Made by a program: the position numbers and the translations under genes
Notes under the pieces: generated by a model
Database searches by the model: none
What the model was told of the DNA's origin: nothing
The model's input: only the letters and a program-made list of their open reading frames with translations
Shown here: piece by piece, positions 10,401 to 18,882 of the stretch
Position numbering within the stretch: position 1 is the stretch's first letter
Layout: each line of letters opens with the position of its first letter
DNA from: Branchiostoma floridae
Lineage: Eukaryota; Chordata; Leptocardii; Amphioxiformes; Branchiostomatidae
Assembly (NCBI RefSeq): GCF_000003815.2
Contig: NC_049986.1
Coordinates: forward strand, 2,507,685-2,571,684
Reading direction: 5' to 3'
DNA length: 64,000 nucleotides

Positions 10401-13400
10401 GCACAAGCCTGCTGTTGGTGACTACCGGATGTGACGTCAGACTTTCTCGGCTGTCCACGTCATATCCTGTCTCTGTGTCAGGAGAAACAGGTGGTTCTTT
10501 TGTGACGTCATGTTTCTTGTTGATCCACTCTCGTCTTTTCCGTTTGAGTCGTCCTCCGGGAACACGGTCCTCCCGAACAGCTGGGAAAATAAAACTTTCG
10601 TCAAGAAAATGCAGGGATCGTTTACATGTAACGCTAGTTCACCTAATTTTTCGGTGGGATAACCTATATCCGTTGTTGTATCAAACTGCAATATTTACAA
10701 ATATCGGGGTAACCTTTATCCGTTATTCGGTTGTTATATTAAACTGCAATATTGTCAAAATGCCACCGTCCGACGACTTGCTATCCCTGAATAGCCCGGT
10801 GTTTAAAAACGGATATAACGTTACGTTACCCTGTGGATAAAAGTGAACCAGCGTTAATTCGCTTTTGCAGCGTCGTTTGTTTTGTTGTTACCTTTCTTAA
10901 ACTTTGACTATACCTGTCCGTTATGTTTGTTTTTCTGTCAGTCTGTCTGTCTGCCTGTCTAACTGACTGACTGTCTGTCTGTCTGTCTGACTGTCTTACT
11001 GTCCGTCTGTCTGTCTGTCCGTCTGACTGACTGACTGTCATACTGTTTGTCTGTATGTCTGTCTGACTGACTGTCTTACTGTCTAACTGACTGTCTGTAT
11101 GTCTGTCTGACTGACTGTCTTACTGTCTGTCTGACTGACTGCCTGACTGACTGACTGACTGACTGTCTGTCTGTCTGTCTGTCTGACTGACTGACTGTCT
11201 GCCTGTCTGTCTGCCTGCCTGTCTGTCTGTATGTATGTATGTATGTCCGTGCGTTTATCTGTCTGTCTGCCATTGTGTCTGTCTGTCTGTCTGTCTGGAA
11301 GCACGAAATGACGATATGCAGCTACATTGTATGATACGTCAGGCGGAAGTACCTAACCCTAACCTCCAAGCAGATCCTACGGTAGCATAAGATAGTATAA
11401 AAAGCTGGCAGAAGAGTGAAGCCGGCCTAGGAGTGTGTGTGCGACCGGAGGTTTCACTCCTCTGTCAGCTTTTCTATCTTATGCTACCGTAGGATCTGCT
11501 TGGAGATTACATGACCCTTGTAGTGGGCCTTAGAAAAATAGATATCTAACAGTATGTTACGTCGTATCTAAAGCTCGACTCAATGATACACTGGCCCTCA
11601 CCTGCGATCATCATCCCTTTGCGCATGCACCGTCGCAGCCGGCAGCCCTGACAGAGGTTCCTCTTCTCCATCACCACCTCACACCTGTACTCTCCACGCA
11701 CGCATGCGTACAGACGCCTGTTCTGTACCTGTAGGAGAGATCACATGCATGCATGTCACAACGATATGTTCGTCCATAACTAGCCCCCCATAGCAGGCTC
11801 TCTGNNNNNNNNNNNNNNNNNNNNNNNNNNNNNNNNNNNNNNNNNNNNNNNNNNNNNNNNNNNNNNNNNNNNNNNNNNNNNNNNNNNNNNNNNNNNNNNN
11901 NNNNTCAGAGAGCCTGCTATGGAGGCTAGTCCATAACACGGCTAAGCTTGCAATGCAAACTCTAGTAGACTCTAGACTATGGCGTAGGTCCTATTTCCGG
12001 TCGGAATGTTTGCGGAAACGAAAAATAAAATCGGTTACAAAGGAATATACACAAACGATTCCCCTAGCTATTTTATTTCAAGTTCTGTGTCTTTCCTTGC
12101 CTTTCTCGCCACATTTTTCGTTTCCGAAAGCTACCCGGCCGGGTAATTGGAAATTGGGACCTAGGCCTCAGGCAACGTCACATTTTGAAACCGGGGCCCT
12201 GTCGGGCTGCTTGGGGAAACGCAAAATAGAAATGTATATGTAAATATTACACAAATAACGCCCACGACTATTCTCTTTACGTTTTGTGTAGTTTAGTGAA
12301 AAGTGTAGGGGTTCATCCCGGTGTAAGTTGATCAAATAAATCTGTCCGGATATGCAGTTTGTAAAAAAAAAAACCTGGTGTTATATATGACCTAAGGCGG
12401 TTTACCGGGTATGCAAAACAAAACAAACTAGCACTAACCGTCCGTTTGAAGAAGCCCTTGCAGCCTTCACACGCCATGGCTCCATAGTGTAGCCCGGACG
12501 CCTTGTCCCTACACACCACACACAACTTCTCAACTGGAACAGACGACAGAACAATGAAAATATGAGTGATTTGTGAACACGTAGGTTGCTCACAGTTTGT
12601 TTAAGTGACTGTAAATCTACAGAAGTCTTCGACAAGGGTGTAACGTATCGTTAGATCTGCCTTCGGAGTAAAACTTATAAGCAACACTATAGTCGCTAGT
12701 AGGGGTGGGTAACGGTACGGAAAATTTAGGTCCAGGTACGGTCCAGGTCCAGAAGATCAGGTCCAGGTCCGGACCTGAACCTGGACCTGATTTTCTATGA
12801 AAACTGTGAATGGACGATGCACAAAACAATGGTCCATTTCGCTTCAATTGATTCTCTTTAGTGACTTCCAGTGACGTTTTGAAAGCCTATCTTCATGTAA
12901 ACAAAACTAAATTTGAGCAAGTTTGACTGTAGAAACTTTTTAGAAATGACTATGAACGCTCCTTTAGATCTACTTCGCTTTTGTTATTTTCTTGGACCAG
13001 GAAGCCCCAAAACGCGTGAACGCCTGCCGATATAATCTGTTCCTTTTCTAAACGGTCCAAGATTTTTTTCAGGTCCATTTTTTCTGGACCGGTCCAACAA
13101 GAAAAAACTGGTTTTGTACCGGTACCGGTGCCCACCCCTAGTCGCTGGACCTTAGAATTCAGTCGCCCGTTTCACCCATTCAACATGTAGCACAGAAAAT
13201 ATCCTCATATCTAACGATTTGTTTAAAGAACAAACACAAACATAACGTCCGCATGGGTGTGACACCATAGCAACAGTGGAGACCGGCCATTTTAGTCTGT
13301 ATGTGTTTTTCCTGCACGTGCCCATCACGTGCACGTTCGGAGAGGGCATTCGCGAAGAATTCGCGTCCGACACTGTAAATATTTTCACCCTGTAAGTTTA

Positions 13401-16400
13401 TCCTTTTTACAAATTTACTAAACATATCCTTTCCAAATATCAACTTTTTTTCTAAAAGCTCTCAAACTTTTCTTTAATCGGAAGAAACGTTCTCAAATCT
13501 GTGGTGTAATATTTGATTTGGTCATTAGGCCATACGAATTGACTGCATAAGGCTTAGGTCACATTTCCAAACCGAGGCCCGACCGGGCAGCTTTCGGGAG
13601 CGAAAAGAATGATATAAAGACATGAAAATTCACAAAATGTCAAAATAAGATTCATGGGCATGGTTTCTGCATATTTCTAGGTATACATTTTAATTTTTCG
13701 TTTCTTAAAACATCCCGACCGGGCCCCGGTTTGGAAATGTGACCTAAGCCGAATAGATACAAGAGGACAGCTTTTCAAGTTTCTAAACATGTAAAATAAA
13801 ATGTTCCCTTACCTCGTACATGCTCCATTGGTCCCGTCCTAGGCAGGAGCAGCCTGTGTATTCCTCCATTGGCCTCTGCCTCCTGGAGACCGTACTGAAG
13901 TTCCGGGCTGGCCCGGGGGGTGGACTGGGGTGTCGCCGACAGACTACCCGTCCTTGGCGACGTGGAGCCTCGGAAAGGGTTTGGTGCCTGGTCATGTCTG
14001 GAGGCGTTTAGAATCTTGTATAAATCTGATGTACTGTTGTTTGTCGAAGGCTGGGTGCCATACGATGATTCTCTTGGAAGAGGGTTGGTTTGGATTAAAT
14101 GAGATGCATTTTGACCATGAATTTCCTGACGTCTTACTGGCCAATAGATATGGGGTGACTTTCGGGTAGCTTGACCAGGCTGGGAGTGACCAAAACCTTC
14201 GGTGGTCAGTTGCTCGACTGGACTCTGATTCGTAACATTTGTTTCCAACAACAGTTGTTGAACACTTCGGTTAACCATGGGCGAGGGTTCTCTTAGCCCA
14301 CTTTGTCCCGGAGAGTACTGTGGATTGTTCGGCACCATGACGGAATGTTGCTTGTTTGGGACAGGTTGTTGTTTAGTGACATGAGTTTCCAGCATTATGC
14401 TGTGAATATCAAAGTCAGGCGACTGAAACATCAGGTTTTCGTAGTTTGTTGTCATTGCGAATGGAGGCTGCCCTTGTAGTAAGGATTCTACGCTCTTGCG
14501 TCCTGCTGTAGCATCTGACCGCATGACAAGGTGGGACATGTCCTGACTACCGTTGGAGAACGTTCTCCCTTCACCAGAGGTGTAACATGGTGACATGTTA
14601 GCTGTTGGAGCAAAGCCTGTTGTAGTGAAAAGTAAGTTCGGAGCTGACGGATACTTGACGGGGCCTTCACTTCCACCATGAGGCCTCCCTTCCCCGCCAT
14701 CCTGCCCGGACAGTTTTCTAGCCGGCAGGTCAGAGTAGGTAGCGTCGAAATGCTTCCCGGTGTCCTGATTTCCTATACCTTGACAGACATTAGGTAAATG
14801 TCCCTGCAGTGTGATGTCTTTATGAGGAAAATAGTCATGATGTCGCTGTTGAAGTGGCACCGCTGGCTTCCCTTGTTTGTAACAGCTGTACGACACAGTG
14901 TACTGTCCTTCTCGGCTTATAGTGGTTCCGTTTAGCCTCAACTGTCCGACAGGAGACGTTTCGACATCAGTTGTTGCTGAAGATGTCAGACCAGGACGGT
15001 CCTGGCAGCTGGCAGATGTGTAGGCCTGTTTTACTTGATGTTGGTTTGTCTTAGTCATGATCTCGCGTTCTGAGACTGCAGTAGTGTTTTGTCCGATGAC
15101 AGTCGCCATTTGGTGCGACTGTGCAACGTCAGGATGGATAACATTGATACCATTGCCTTTCAAGAGCATTTCAAAAGACAAGATTTGAGGTTGGACGCTT
15201 TCTGCAGGAGGTGTGGATTGTTGGGCCAGCTTTGCTTCAACCGGCAGCTGATGCGATGATATGTTCTGCATCATCATCTGAGGAACGTCATTCGGAACGT
15301 CATTCGGAACGGGCCTACATTCGGAGTTTAACGTTATGACGGGTTGTTGAGACACCTGTTGCGAGCTGCACGGCAGGGACAGGGGGATCTGCTGTGGGTG
15401 GAACATCAGCACAGCCGGTACTTCGATCTGTATGGTCGGTTGGAATGGCGTAAAAACCAGTCCTCCGGGCTGCAGTTGCTCCATACCTTCAGTTTTCGTC
15501 TCTGGATACATGGGTTTATCTCCGGGTTGAGATGTTTGGGCTTTACGCACAGACGAATTCACCGTTTGTGTTCTGACTGTGCTTTTGTTCTCCTGACCGC
15601 TTGCAGGATGCAGCGCGTTCGTACAGACAGGGGGAACCGTATGTTGGCCTGAATGTGCGGCTTCTTGTGGCACAGCCGAAGCTACATGACCTCGAGCTAA
15701 GTATGAAGTGTACCGCTTCTTTGGGGGACTACAATAGTCGAAGTTTTCGTTCGCTGTGGGAACCGAAGATGTCGCCTTTCTTTTAGCTGAAAAGTCCTGC
15801 ACAGCAAACTTATCTACATGCAGATTTTCTGGCAATTGCTCTCCACCTTGGTATGGTCTGATTTTACCGTTTGGTATTGACTTTGAATCAGTGCGTGAAT
15901 GACCGTTTAAGACTCTGTCGACCGATTTTGTTCTCGACGCTTGAACTTCGCCATTTTCACACCGTTGCTCTCGTATTTTTGAAGTTATCACCTCTTTTGC
16001 GACGGACCCGCAAATCTGTACGTGTGTGTCGTTCGTTACGGACTGTGTCCGTGCGGTAGCAGGCTCTGTGACCCCCTTGGTACTGTTAGGAGGTTTACAA
16101 CAACCGTTCATACTAGCGACTGCGAGCCATTGTGTCCCAGCTGTCCTGTACTCTTCTGTACCCGCTCGTCGCAGTCGACTAGTCGCTAAATAAGCGCGAT
16201 GTTCGGTACAGCTTTCCTCCTGTGATTTTTCGGGGTAAATGTTCTCTGTGCTGTGGTCAGTGTGGTTCCAAACGTTCTCCTGTGCCCCGGTGACGGCCAG
16301 TGTTTCGTCATTCATGCCGCACCCGGTGACCCCGTCTTGCCCATGATTTGCGCAAGGCGCCACCTCTTCAACCCCCAGCATGGTTCTGTCTCTGTATGAT

Positions 16401-16417
16401 GCAATCAAAGTGGCCAT
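7210..16417 (-). CDS. NR6A-like: NR6A (GCNF/HR4)-like nuclear receptor with giant N-terminus, 8 coding exons
   Basis: The gene encodes a zinc-finger ligand-type nuclear receptor, a DNA-binding transcription factor. Coding exons are 16417-13813, 12533-12439, 11728-11602, 10580-10387, 9877-9735, 9200-8980, 8193-8026 and 7403-7210; phases agree at all seven junctions, giving about 1248 residues. Order: residues 1-868 low-complexity N-terminus; DNA-binding domain about 873-942 with all eight zinc cysteines and P-box CEGCKG; extension [11 protein letters not shown] (943-953); LBD about 1005-1248 with helix 3-5 signature WLKKFPF...LLSNKWMEL, then [16 protein letters not shown] and AF-2-like [24 protein letters not shown] and REDRVPGGR point to the NR5/NR6 branch. 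The LBD fits vertebrate NR6A1 best, a family that binds extended AGGTCA-type sites, mostly as a repressor. Vertebrate NR6A1 is only about 480 residues; arthropod HR4 has a long N-terminus. A lineage-specific NR5/6 relative is the main alternative. Confidence 0.92.
7583..7984. mobile_element. hAT-like MITE (GGGGTGGGTACC family), intron 7
   Basis: Ends are AAGGGGTGGGTACCGGTACA and GAACCGGTACTCACCCCCTA, with the stepped GGTCCAGGTCC / GGACCTGAACCTGGACCTGA palindrome near the left. Copies lie at 12700, 18443, 39166 and 58346. No clear 8-bp target duplication is seen at this copy. It sits between exons 7 and 8 of the nuclear receptor. Confidence 0.8.
8026..8193 (-). CDS. NR6A-like: Nuclear receptor exon 7: LBD helices 7-9
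   Basis: The exon encodes [15 protein letters not shown], a linker, then [20 protein letters not shown] and [12 protein letters not shown]. The segment Leu-x-x-(S/N)-x-EEY-x-x-(M/L)KA-x-x-(F/L)-(L/F)NQ is a strong NR6-type LBD signature. The acceptor is TTGCACACAG. The donor is GTCATT, a weak site, but the frame stops two codons later and both phases (1/1) fit the neighbours. Confidence 0.88.
8301..8626. mobile_element. Long palindromic MITE, intron 6
   Basis: Two arms of about 150 bp are inverted copies. GCCAGCACATGTTGTGCAAT (8301) mirrors ATTGCACAAAATGTGCTGGC (about 8607-8626). CAAGCTGGACCGCATCAATA and CAGTTATCCGTTGTG have inverted mates at about 8560 and 8500. The loop is about 30 bp. ORF calls here on both strands are by-products of the palindrome. 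Confidence 0.85.
8789..8870. repeat. Hairpin, about 36-bp arms, intron 6
   Basis: ATAGTAGATTGGACTCGTTC then CTCAGCTAACCGACAT is mirrored after a short loop by ATGTCGGTTAGCTGAGGAAT then GCGTCCACTCTACTAT. A few mismatches show it is aged. It lies about 110 bp from the donor of exon 6. Confidence 0.8.
8980..9200 (-). CDS. NR6A-like: Nuclear receptor exon 6: LBD helices 3-6
   Basis: The exon encodes [20 protein letters not shown] and [15 protein letters not shown], then [20 protein letters not shown] and [18 protein letters not shown]-(L/I)-KK-(L/F)-PF...LL-S-x-x-W-x-EL is the nuclear receptor LBD signature, in the form typical of NR6A. The acceptor is CACTTTTCAG and the donor is CGAG|GTAAAT. 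Phases are 2 in and 1 out. Confidence 0.9.
9735..9877 (-). CDS. NR6A-like: Nuclear receptor exon 5: start of LBD
   Basis: The exon encodes [20 protein letters not shown] then [20 protein letters not shown] and YLVARLV. It aligns with the LBD helix 1-3 region leading into WLKKFPF. The acceptor reads TCCTCAAATTAAG, not a strong polypyrimidine tract. The donor is GTTAGT. In phase 0, out phase 2. Codon phase with both neighbours supports the model, though the acceptor could be off by a few bases. Confidence 0.78.
9901..10386. other. Intron 4 of the nuclear receptor
   Basis: AT-rich sequence with no repeat family recognised and no extra exon seen. Confidence 0.5.
10387..10580 (-). CDS. NR6A-like: Nuclear receptor exon 4: C-terminal extension and hinge
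   Basis: The exon starts with [19 protein letters not shown], the C-terminal extension of the DNA-binding domain, with a basic cluster KRKRR that can act as nuclear localisation signal and DNA contact. The hinge follows: [20 protein letters not shown] and [16 protein letters not shown]. The last part matches the NR6A position before helix 1 (Leu-x-x-x-LL). The acceptor is TTTATTTTCCCAG and the donor GTTGGT is moderate. An alternative donor GTAGAA lies 4 nt further. Confidence 0.88.
10629..10857. mobile_element. MITE in intron 3, about 50 bp from the exon 4 acceptor
   Basis: Terminal inverted repeats are AACGCTAGTTCACC and GGTTCACTTTTATCC-type (GTGAACCAGCGTT at the right). Sub-terminal CCTATATCCG and CGGATATAACG mirror each other, and CAAACTGCAATATT occurs twice inside. 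It belongs to the same family as 5970-6190. Confidence 0.75.
10920..11299. repeat. (TCTG/ACTG)n simple repeat, intron 3
   Basis: About 380 bp of imperfect TCTG, ACTG and TATG units. Apparent ORFs rich in RQTDRQ on the minus strand are translation of this tract, not genes. Confidence 0.95.
11364..11506. mobile_element. Palindromic MITE (CTCCAAGCAGATC family), intron 3
   Basis: CTCCAAGCAGATCCTACGGT then AGCATAAGATAG is mirrored by CTATCTTATGCT then ACCGTAGGATCTGCTTGGAG. The centre GCCGGCCTAGGAG also folds. Relatives occur at 27925, 29504 and 34326, and its outer end ATCTGCTTGGAGA opens each unit of the 84-bp array at 29714. Confidence 0.9.
11602..11728 (-). CDS. NR6A-like: Nuclear receptor exon 3: second zinc finger
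   Basis: The exon encodes [20 protein letters not shown] then [20 protein letters not shown] and IA. The four second-finger cysteines are present. There are six residues between the first two (CVRGEYRC) where most nuclear receptors have five. The acceptor is CTCTCCTACAG and the donor GCAG|GTGAGG; both are strong. RTVQNRR agrees with the NR5/NR6 branch. Confidence 0.93.
11805..11904. other. Assembly gap (100 N) inside an inverted repeat
   Basis: Exactly 100 N mark a gap of unknown true size. Left flank CATAGCAGGCTCTCTG and right flank CAGAGAGCCTGCTATGG are inverted copies, with CTAGCCCC / GGAGGCTAGT beyond. The missing sequence is therefore probably the inside of a palindromic element in intron 2. 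Confidence 0.95.
11980..12300. mobile_element. Two adjoining degenerate copies of the GGCCCGGCCGGG MITE
   Basis: The first copy (about 11980-12170) runs from GGCGTAGGTCCTATTTCC to GGAAATTGGGACCTAGGCC with CCCGGCCGGGTA inside. A second, half copy follows (GTCACATTTTGAAACCGGGG at 12177 onwards). The family also occurs at 13551, 21061, 25712 and 31375-31745. Confidence 0.7.
12439..12533 (-). CDS. NR6A-like: Nuclear receptor exon 2: first zinc finger and P-box
   Basis: The exon encodes [20 protein letters not shown] then [12 protein letters not shown]. The four first-finger cysteines and the P-box CEGCKG are intact, predicting AGGTCA-type half-site recognition. The residue after the second Cys is Arg (CRDKASG) where Gly is usual. 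The acceptor is GTCTGTTCCAG and the donor is GTTAGT. Phase 1 in, 0 out. Confidence 0.95.
12700..13140. mobile_element. hAT-like MITE with 8-bp target duplication, intron 1
   Basis: The 441-bp element starts TAGGGGTGGGTAACGG and ends ACCGGTGCCCACCCCTA. It is flanked by GTCGCTAG and GTCGCTGG. An 8-bp duplication with T at position 2 and A/G at 7, plus AGGGGTGGG termini, is typical of hAT transposons. No transposase is encoded. Confidence 0.85.
13141..13550. other. Intron 1 of the nuclear receptor, middle part
   Basis: Unique-looking sequence with a palindromic GCACGTGCCCATCACGTGCA at about 13314 (two CACGTG E-boxes). No exon seen. Confidence 0.45.
13551..13750. mobile_element. Palindromic MITE, 200 bp, near-perfect ends, intron 1
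   Basis: GGCTTAGGTCACATTTCCAA at the left is mirrored by TTGGAAATGTGACCTAAGCC at the right, with CGACCGGGCAGCTTTC / CATCCCGACCGGG inside. It ends 63 bp from the donor of exon 1. Confidence 0.9.
13813..16417 (-). CDS. NR6A-like: Nuclear receptor exon 1: 868-residue N-terminal domain
   Basis: A single 2605-nt coding exon begins [18 protein letters not shown] and ends GPMEHVR before the strong donor GTAAGG (13812); past the donor the frame reads only 12 more codons. Met at 16417 is the first in frame, just after an in-frame TGA region. The sequence is rich in Ser, Gln, Thr and Pro and is predicted disordered. A likely bipartite nuclear localisation signal is KRKATSS...PPKKRY (residues about 212-236). 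Six short hydrophobic motifs resemble NR boxes: FEMLL (415), VESLL (643), IHSIM (671), VQQLL (719), LYKIL (799) and IHRLL (853). Two of them lie in a duplicated motif, [11 protein letters not shown] and [13 protein letters not shown]6A of vertebrates lacks such a region, while arthropod HR4 has a long one. Confidence 0.9.
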
Positions 16418-16560
16418 CAGTTTTCTTTAACTACCCGACAGTGCTGTACAACATACATCGCATATCTGGGTAAAGCTGACGTAATGTCTGCAATCATCAT
16501 TGTCATAGCAACGCCACGTTAGCCAATCAGATACTGTCCCTGAAATTTCCCGTATAGGGA
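16418..16560 (-). promoter_or_regulatory. Candidate promoter/5' UTR of the nuclear receptor
   Basis: On the minus strand a CTGATTGGCTAACG inverted CCAAT box lies about 100 nt before the ATG, and TGACGTCA-like TTACGTCAG lies at about 16478. No TATA box is obvious. Non-coding upstream exons cannot be excluded. Confidence 0.4.
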
Positions 16561-17435
16561 CCCGACGGAACAGCTTTATAGATAACTTTATTGCGTAACA
16601 AGTTTACAAGGTACAAAGCATAGCATCTTCTAATACATAACTGCAGTTCTATAACGCCAATCTACTTAGTACAAGGGTGCATAGAATAGGATGAAAATTG
16701 GAGGGATTTCTAGCGTCTAGACATTCTTTCATATATGAATGTATACCATGTATATAGGCGTTGTCACATGTCATAATGTATTTAGATTTACATTGAGTCC
16801 AAAGTCCATTGAGGTAGGTCCTGGTATGTAGGATGATAGCCCGGTGTACAGTGAATCGCGTGTAACAGAATATTTGGGGCAAACAATTTATAGAAGACTT
16901 AGGCTTGGGCAAATAAGAAAAGAAGAATAAGAAATATCCAATGCAGTGAATATCCCTCTGCACTGTGATTGGAGGTTTGCAGTTTGTCGTTACCAGTGTA
17001 TTTTGAATTCTGCCGGGAGAGATCCGGATCAGAGTTTACAGGCTCATTCCCTTCAAACAATCAAAACTTTTCACCTTCGATTCGTGTCGCTTTAGATTAA
17101 TAGATTGACTTGAAACTAAAGATTAATGACTAGGACACCGCGCTAACATATTCCTGATATTATTTAACATATCTTATGATAACCAATGATATGTAAGAGC
17201 ATGGCTTGACATGATCCTCGCTGTACAAAGGACAAAGGTGGTACAAGTACCACCAAACCACCTGATTGCTGTGGTACCGGGTTTGCAATTAAAGTACGGG
17301 AACATAGGAAGGGGATCTCTCAATGAAATAGACGGTGGACAAGAAAGCAAGACGTTAACAAGGGCTTTTAAATATTTCACTTTCCTAAAGAAAAATCGAG
17401 CCAATGGATGTTTGATAATACCGAGCCCGATTCTC
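16561..17435. other. Intergenic, no gene seen
   Basis: Short unsupported ORFs only. The stretch upstream of the receptor start may hold regulatory sequence. Confidence 0.4.
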
Positions 17436-17750
17436 TAAGGGCACAGCAAGTAAATTTTATGGATGACTTTCTTTGCAGAATGCAAAAATAATGAGATAGC
17501 ACGAAAAAAAAAATCGGTAAAAAAAAAGATGGCCAAATTTTCCAAATATACGCAATAAGCATTGTAAAAAGGCAAGATGGCTACATCGTTACGAGTGTCA
17601 CTTCTACAATTACGATCATTAGTCTACAGCACAGCATATTTGACCATTTTGGTACTTTCTCGTTAAACAAGTCTTGTTTTTTTCTTAAATCAGGCGAAAA
17701 TTAATGCGTGCGCTGATGTCGTCCGTAAAATTTACCTGCTGCACGGGCTA
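17436..17750. mobile_element. Inverted-repeat MITE (CACAGCAAGTAAATT family)
   Basis: Left end GGGCACAGCAAGTAAATTTT and right end AAATTTACCTGCTGCACGGG are inverted copies, followed inside by ATGGATGAC / GATGTCGTCC and AATAATGAGATAGCACG / GCGCTGATG. Relatives are at 21972, 42600 (fragment) and the ends of the 43591-45250 element. Confidence 0.75.
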
Positions 17751-17854
17751 ATTAATGAAAAATTCCTGCCAGAGTTTTGATTTTGTCCGGTTATTGGAAG
17801 TCGTTACCCTCACGAAATCCTGTCGGCCGTCCGAGTGTAGAAAGCGATTAACCC

Positions 17855-18125
17855 ACGTGCCCTGTTGACTGAGCAAATCGGACGATATATAACATTAGCG
17901 TTCAGCAGTTTCTAGAGTGCACAGCAAATACAGACGTTTGACACGGAGAAGAGCCGAGTGTTCACGCGTGCATACCTTCCCACTGCGATTTCACGCGTGC
18001 ACACCGGTACCGTGTCACGGAAGCTGAGGCAATTTAGAGCGACAGAACGATTTGACAGAGCGCTCAACGAATTTCATCGATAGAAAACTCATTTTTTTAT
18101 GCTTTGTGTGTTTTCCTGTCCTTTT
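17855..18125. repeat. Duplicated CpG-rich block, copy 1
   Basis: This block shares CCCACGT(G/A)CCCTGTT then CTGAGCAAATCGGACGA, ACAAATACAG(A/G)(C/T)GTTTGACA, GTTCACGCGTG and TTTTGTGTGTTTT(C/G)(C/T)TGTC with 20085-20300. Order is kept over about 220 bp, at roughly 75-80 percent identity by eye. It could be a TE fragment or a duplicated promoter. Confidence 0.6.
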
Positions 18126-18169
18126 ACTTTTATATTTTTCATATTCCCGTTATAAAGTCACGGTTAACA

Positions 18170-18425
18170 CATAGAACTAGAACGCAGGGACGCCGCCAAC
18201 GTGCCACTGTCCGGACAGTGCTTGGATGGGGGACCAACCAAGGACATCCAAATTGCTGTAGCCTCACGAAGCTTTCCACGAAATCGTCTTCCGGGAGGGA
18301 CGTAAAACGGGGGTCCCGTGCTCGAGGAGGTGCCTCGACCACGTTAAACAGCCTCATTACCCACACTTTGGGTACCCACTGGCTGCAAAATACACCCGAT
18401 ATCATCATTATTATTATTATTGGTG
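18170..18425 (+). repeat. 5S rRNA-derived SINE
   Basis: GTGCTTGGATGGGGGACC and GCTGTAGCC correspond to the 3' part of 5S rRNA (CTTGGATGGGAGACC ... GCTGTAGGC). A SINE body follows (GGGAGGGACGTAAAACGGGG, GTCCCGTGCTCGAGG) and it ends in (ATT)n. The body shares words with the tRNA-headed SINE at 36945, implying a common tail with exchanged heads. Confidence 0.7.
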
Positions 18426-18442
18426 CTATCATAGCTTGCACA

Positions 18443-18882
18443 TAGGGGTAGGTACCAGCACAGAACCGGTTTTTCTTGTTGGACCAGTCCAGAAAAAAAC
18501 GGACCTGAAAAAAATCAGTAGACCGAATGCTGGACCGATTCTAAAATGAACAGAATATATCGGCAGGCTTCCACGTGTTTTGGGCTTACAGGTTCAAGAC
18601 TTGAAGAACAATAGCGAAGTAGAGGAGAATTGATAGTAATTTTACCAAGCTTCAATAGTCAAACTTGGTCTAGAACAGAGGCAGTTAATGTTGTTTACAT
18701 GAAGATAGGATTTTTAAATACCAATAGACATCGGAAACTCCATCAAACAGTATCCCCAGGGCCCTGTAGCGAAATGGACCATTTCAAAAGTTTTCACAGA
18801 TAATTAGGTTCAGGTCCGGACCTGGACCTAATCCTCTGGACCTGAACCGGACCTGATTTTTCTGTACCGGTACCCACTCCTA
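18443..18882. mobile_element. hAT-like MITE with 8-bp target duplication
   Basis: 440 bp from TAGGGGTAGGTACC to GGTACCCACTCCTA, flanked by CTTGCACA and CTTGTACA. Contains the AGGTCCGGACCTGGACCT core in the opposite orientation to 12700. Confidence 0.85.

Noticed and set aside
10826-11304. Several Arg-Gln-Thr-Asp-rich ORFs
   Set aside because: Translation of the TCTG/ACTG simple repeat in intron 3 of the receptor.
13775-13812. Last 12 codons of the 880-codon frame (past MEHVR)
   Set aside because: They lie beyond the strong donor GTAAGG and are intronic; splicing to the DBD exon is in phase.
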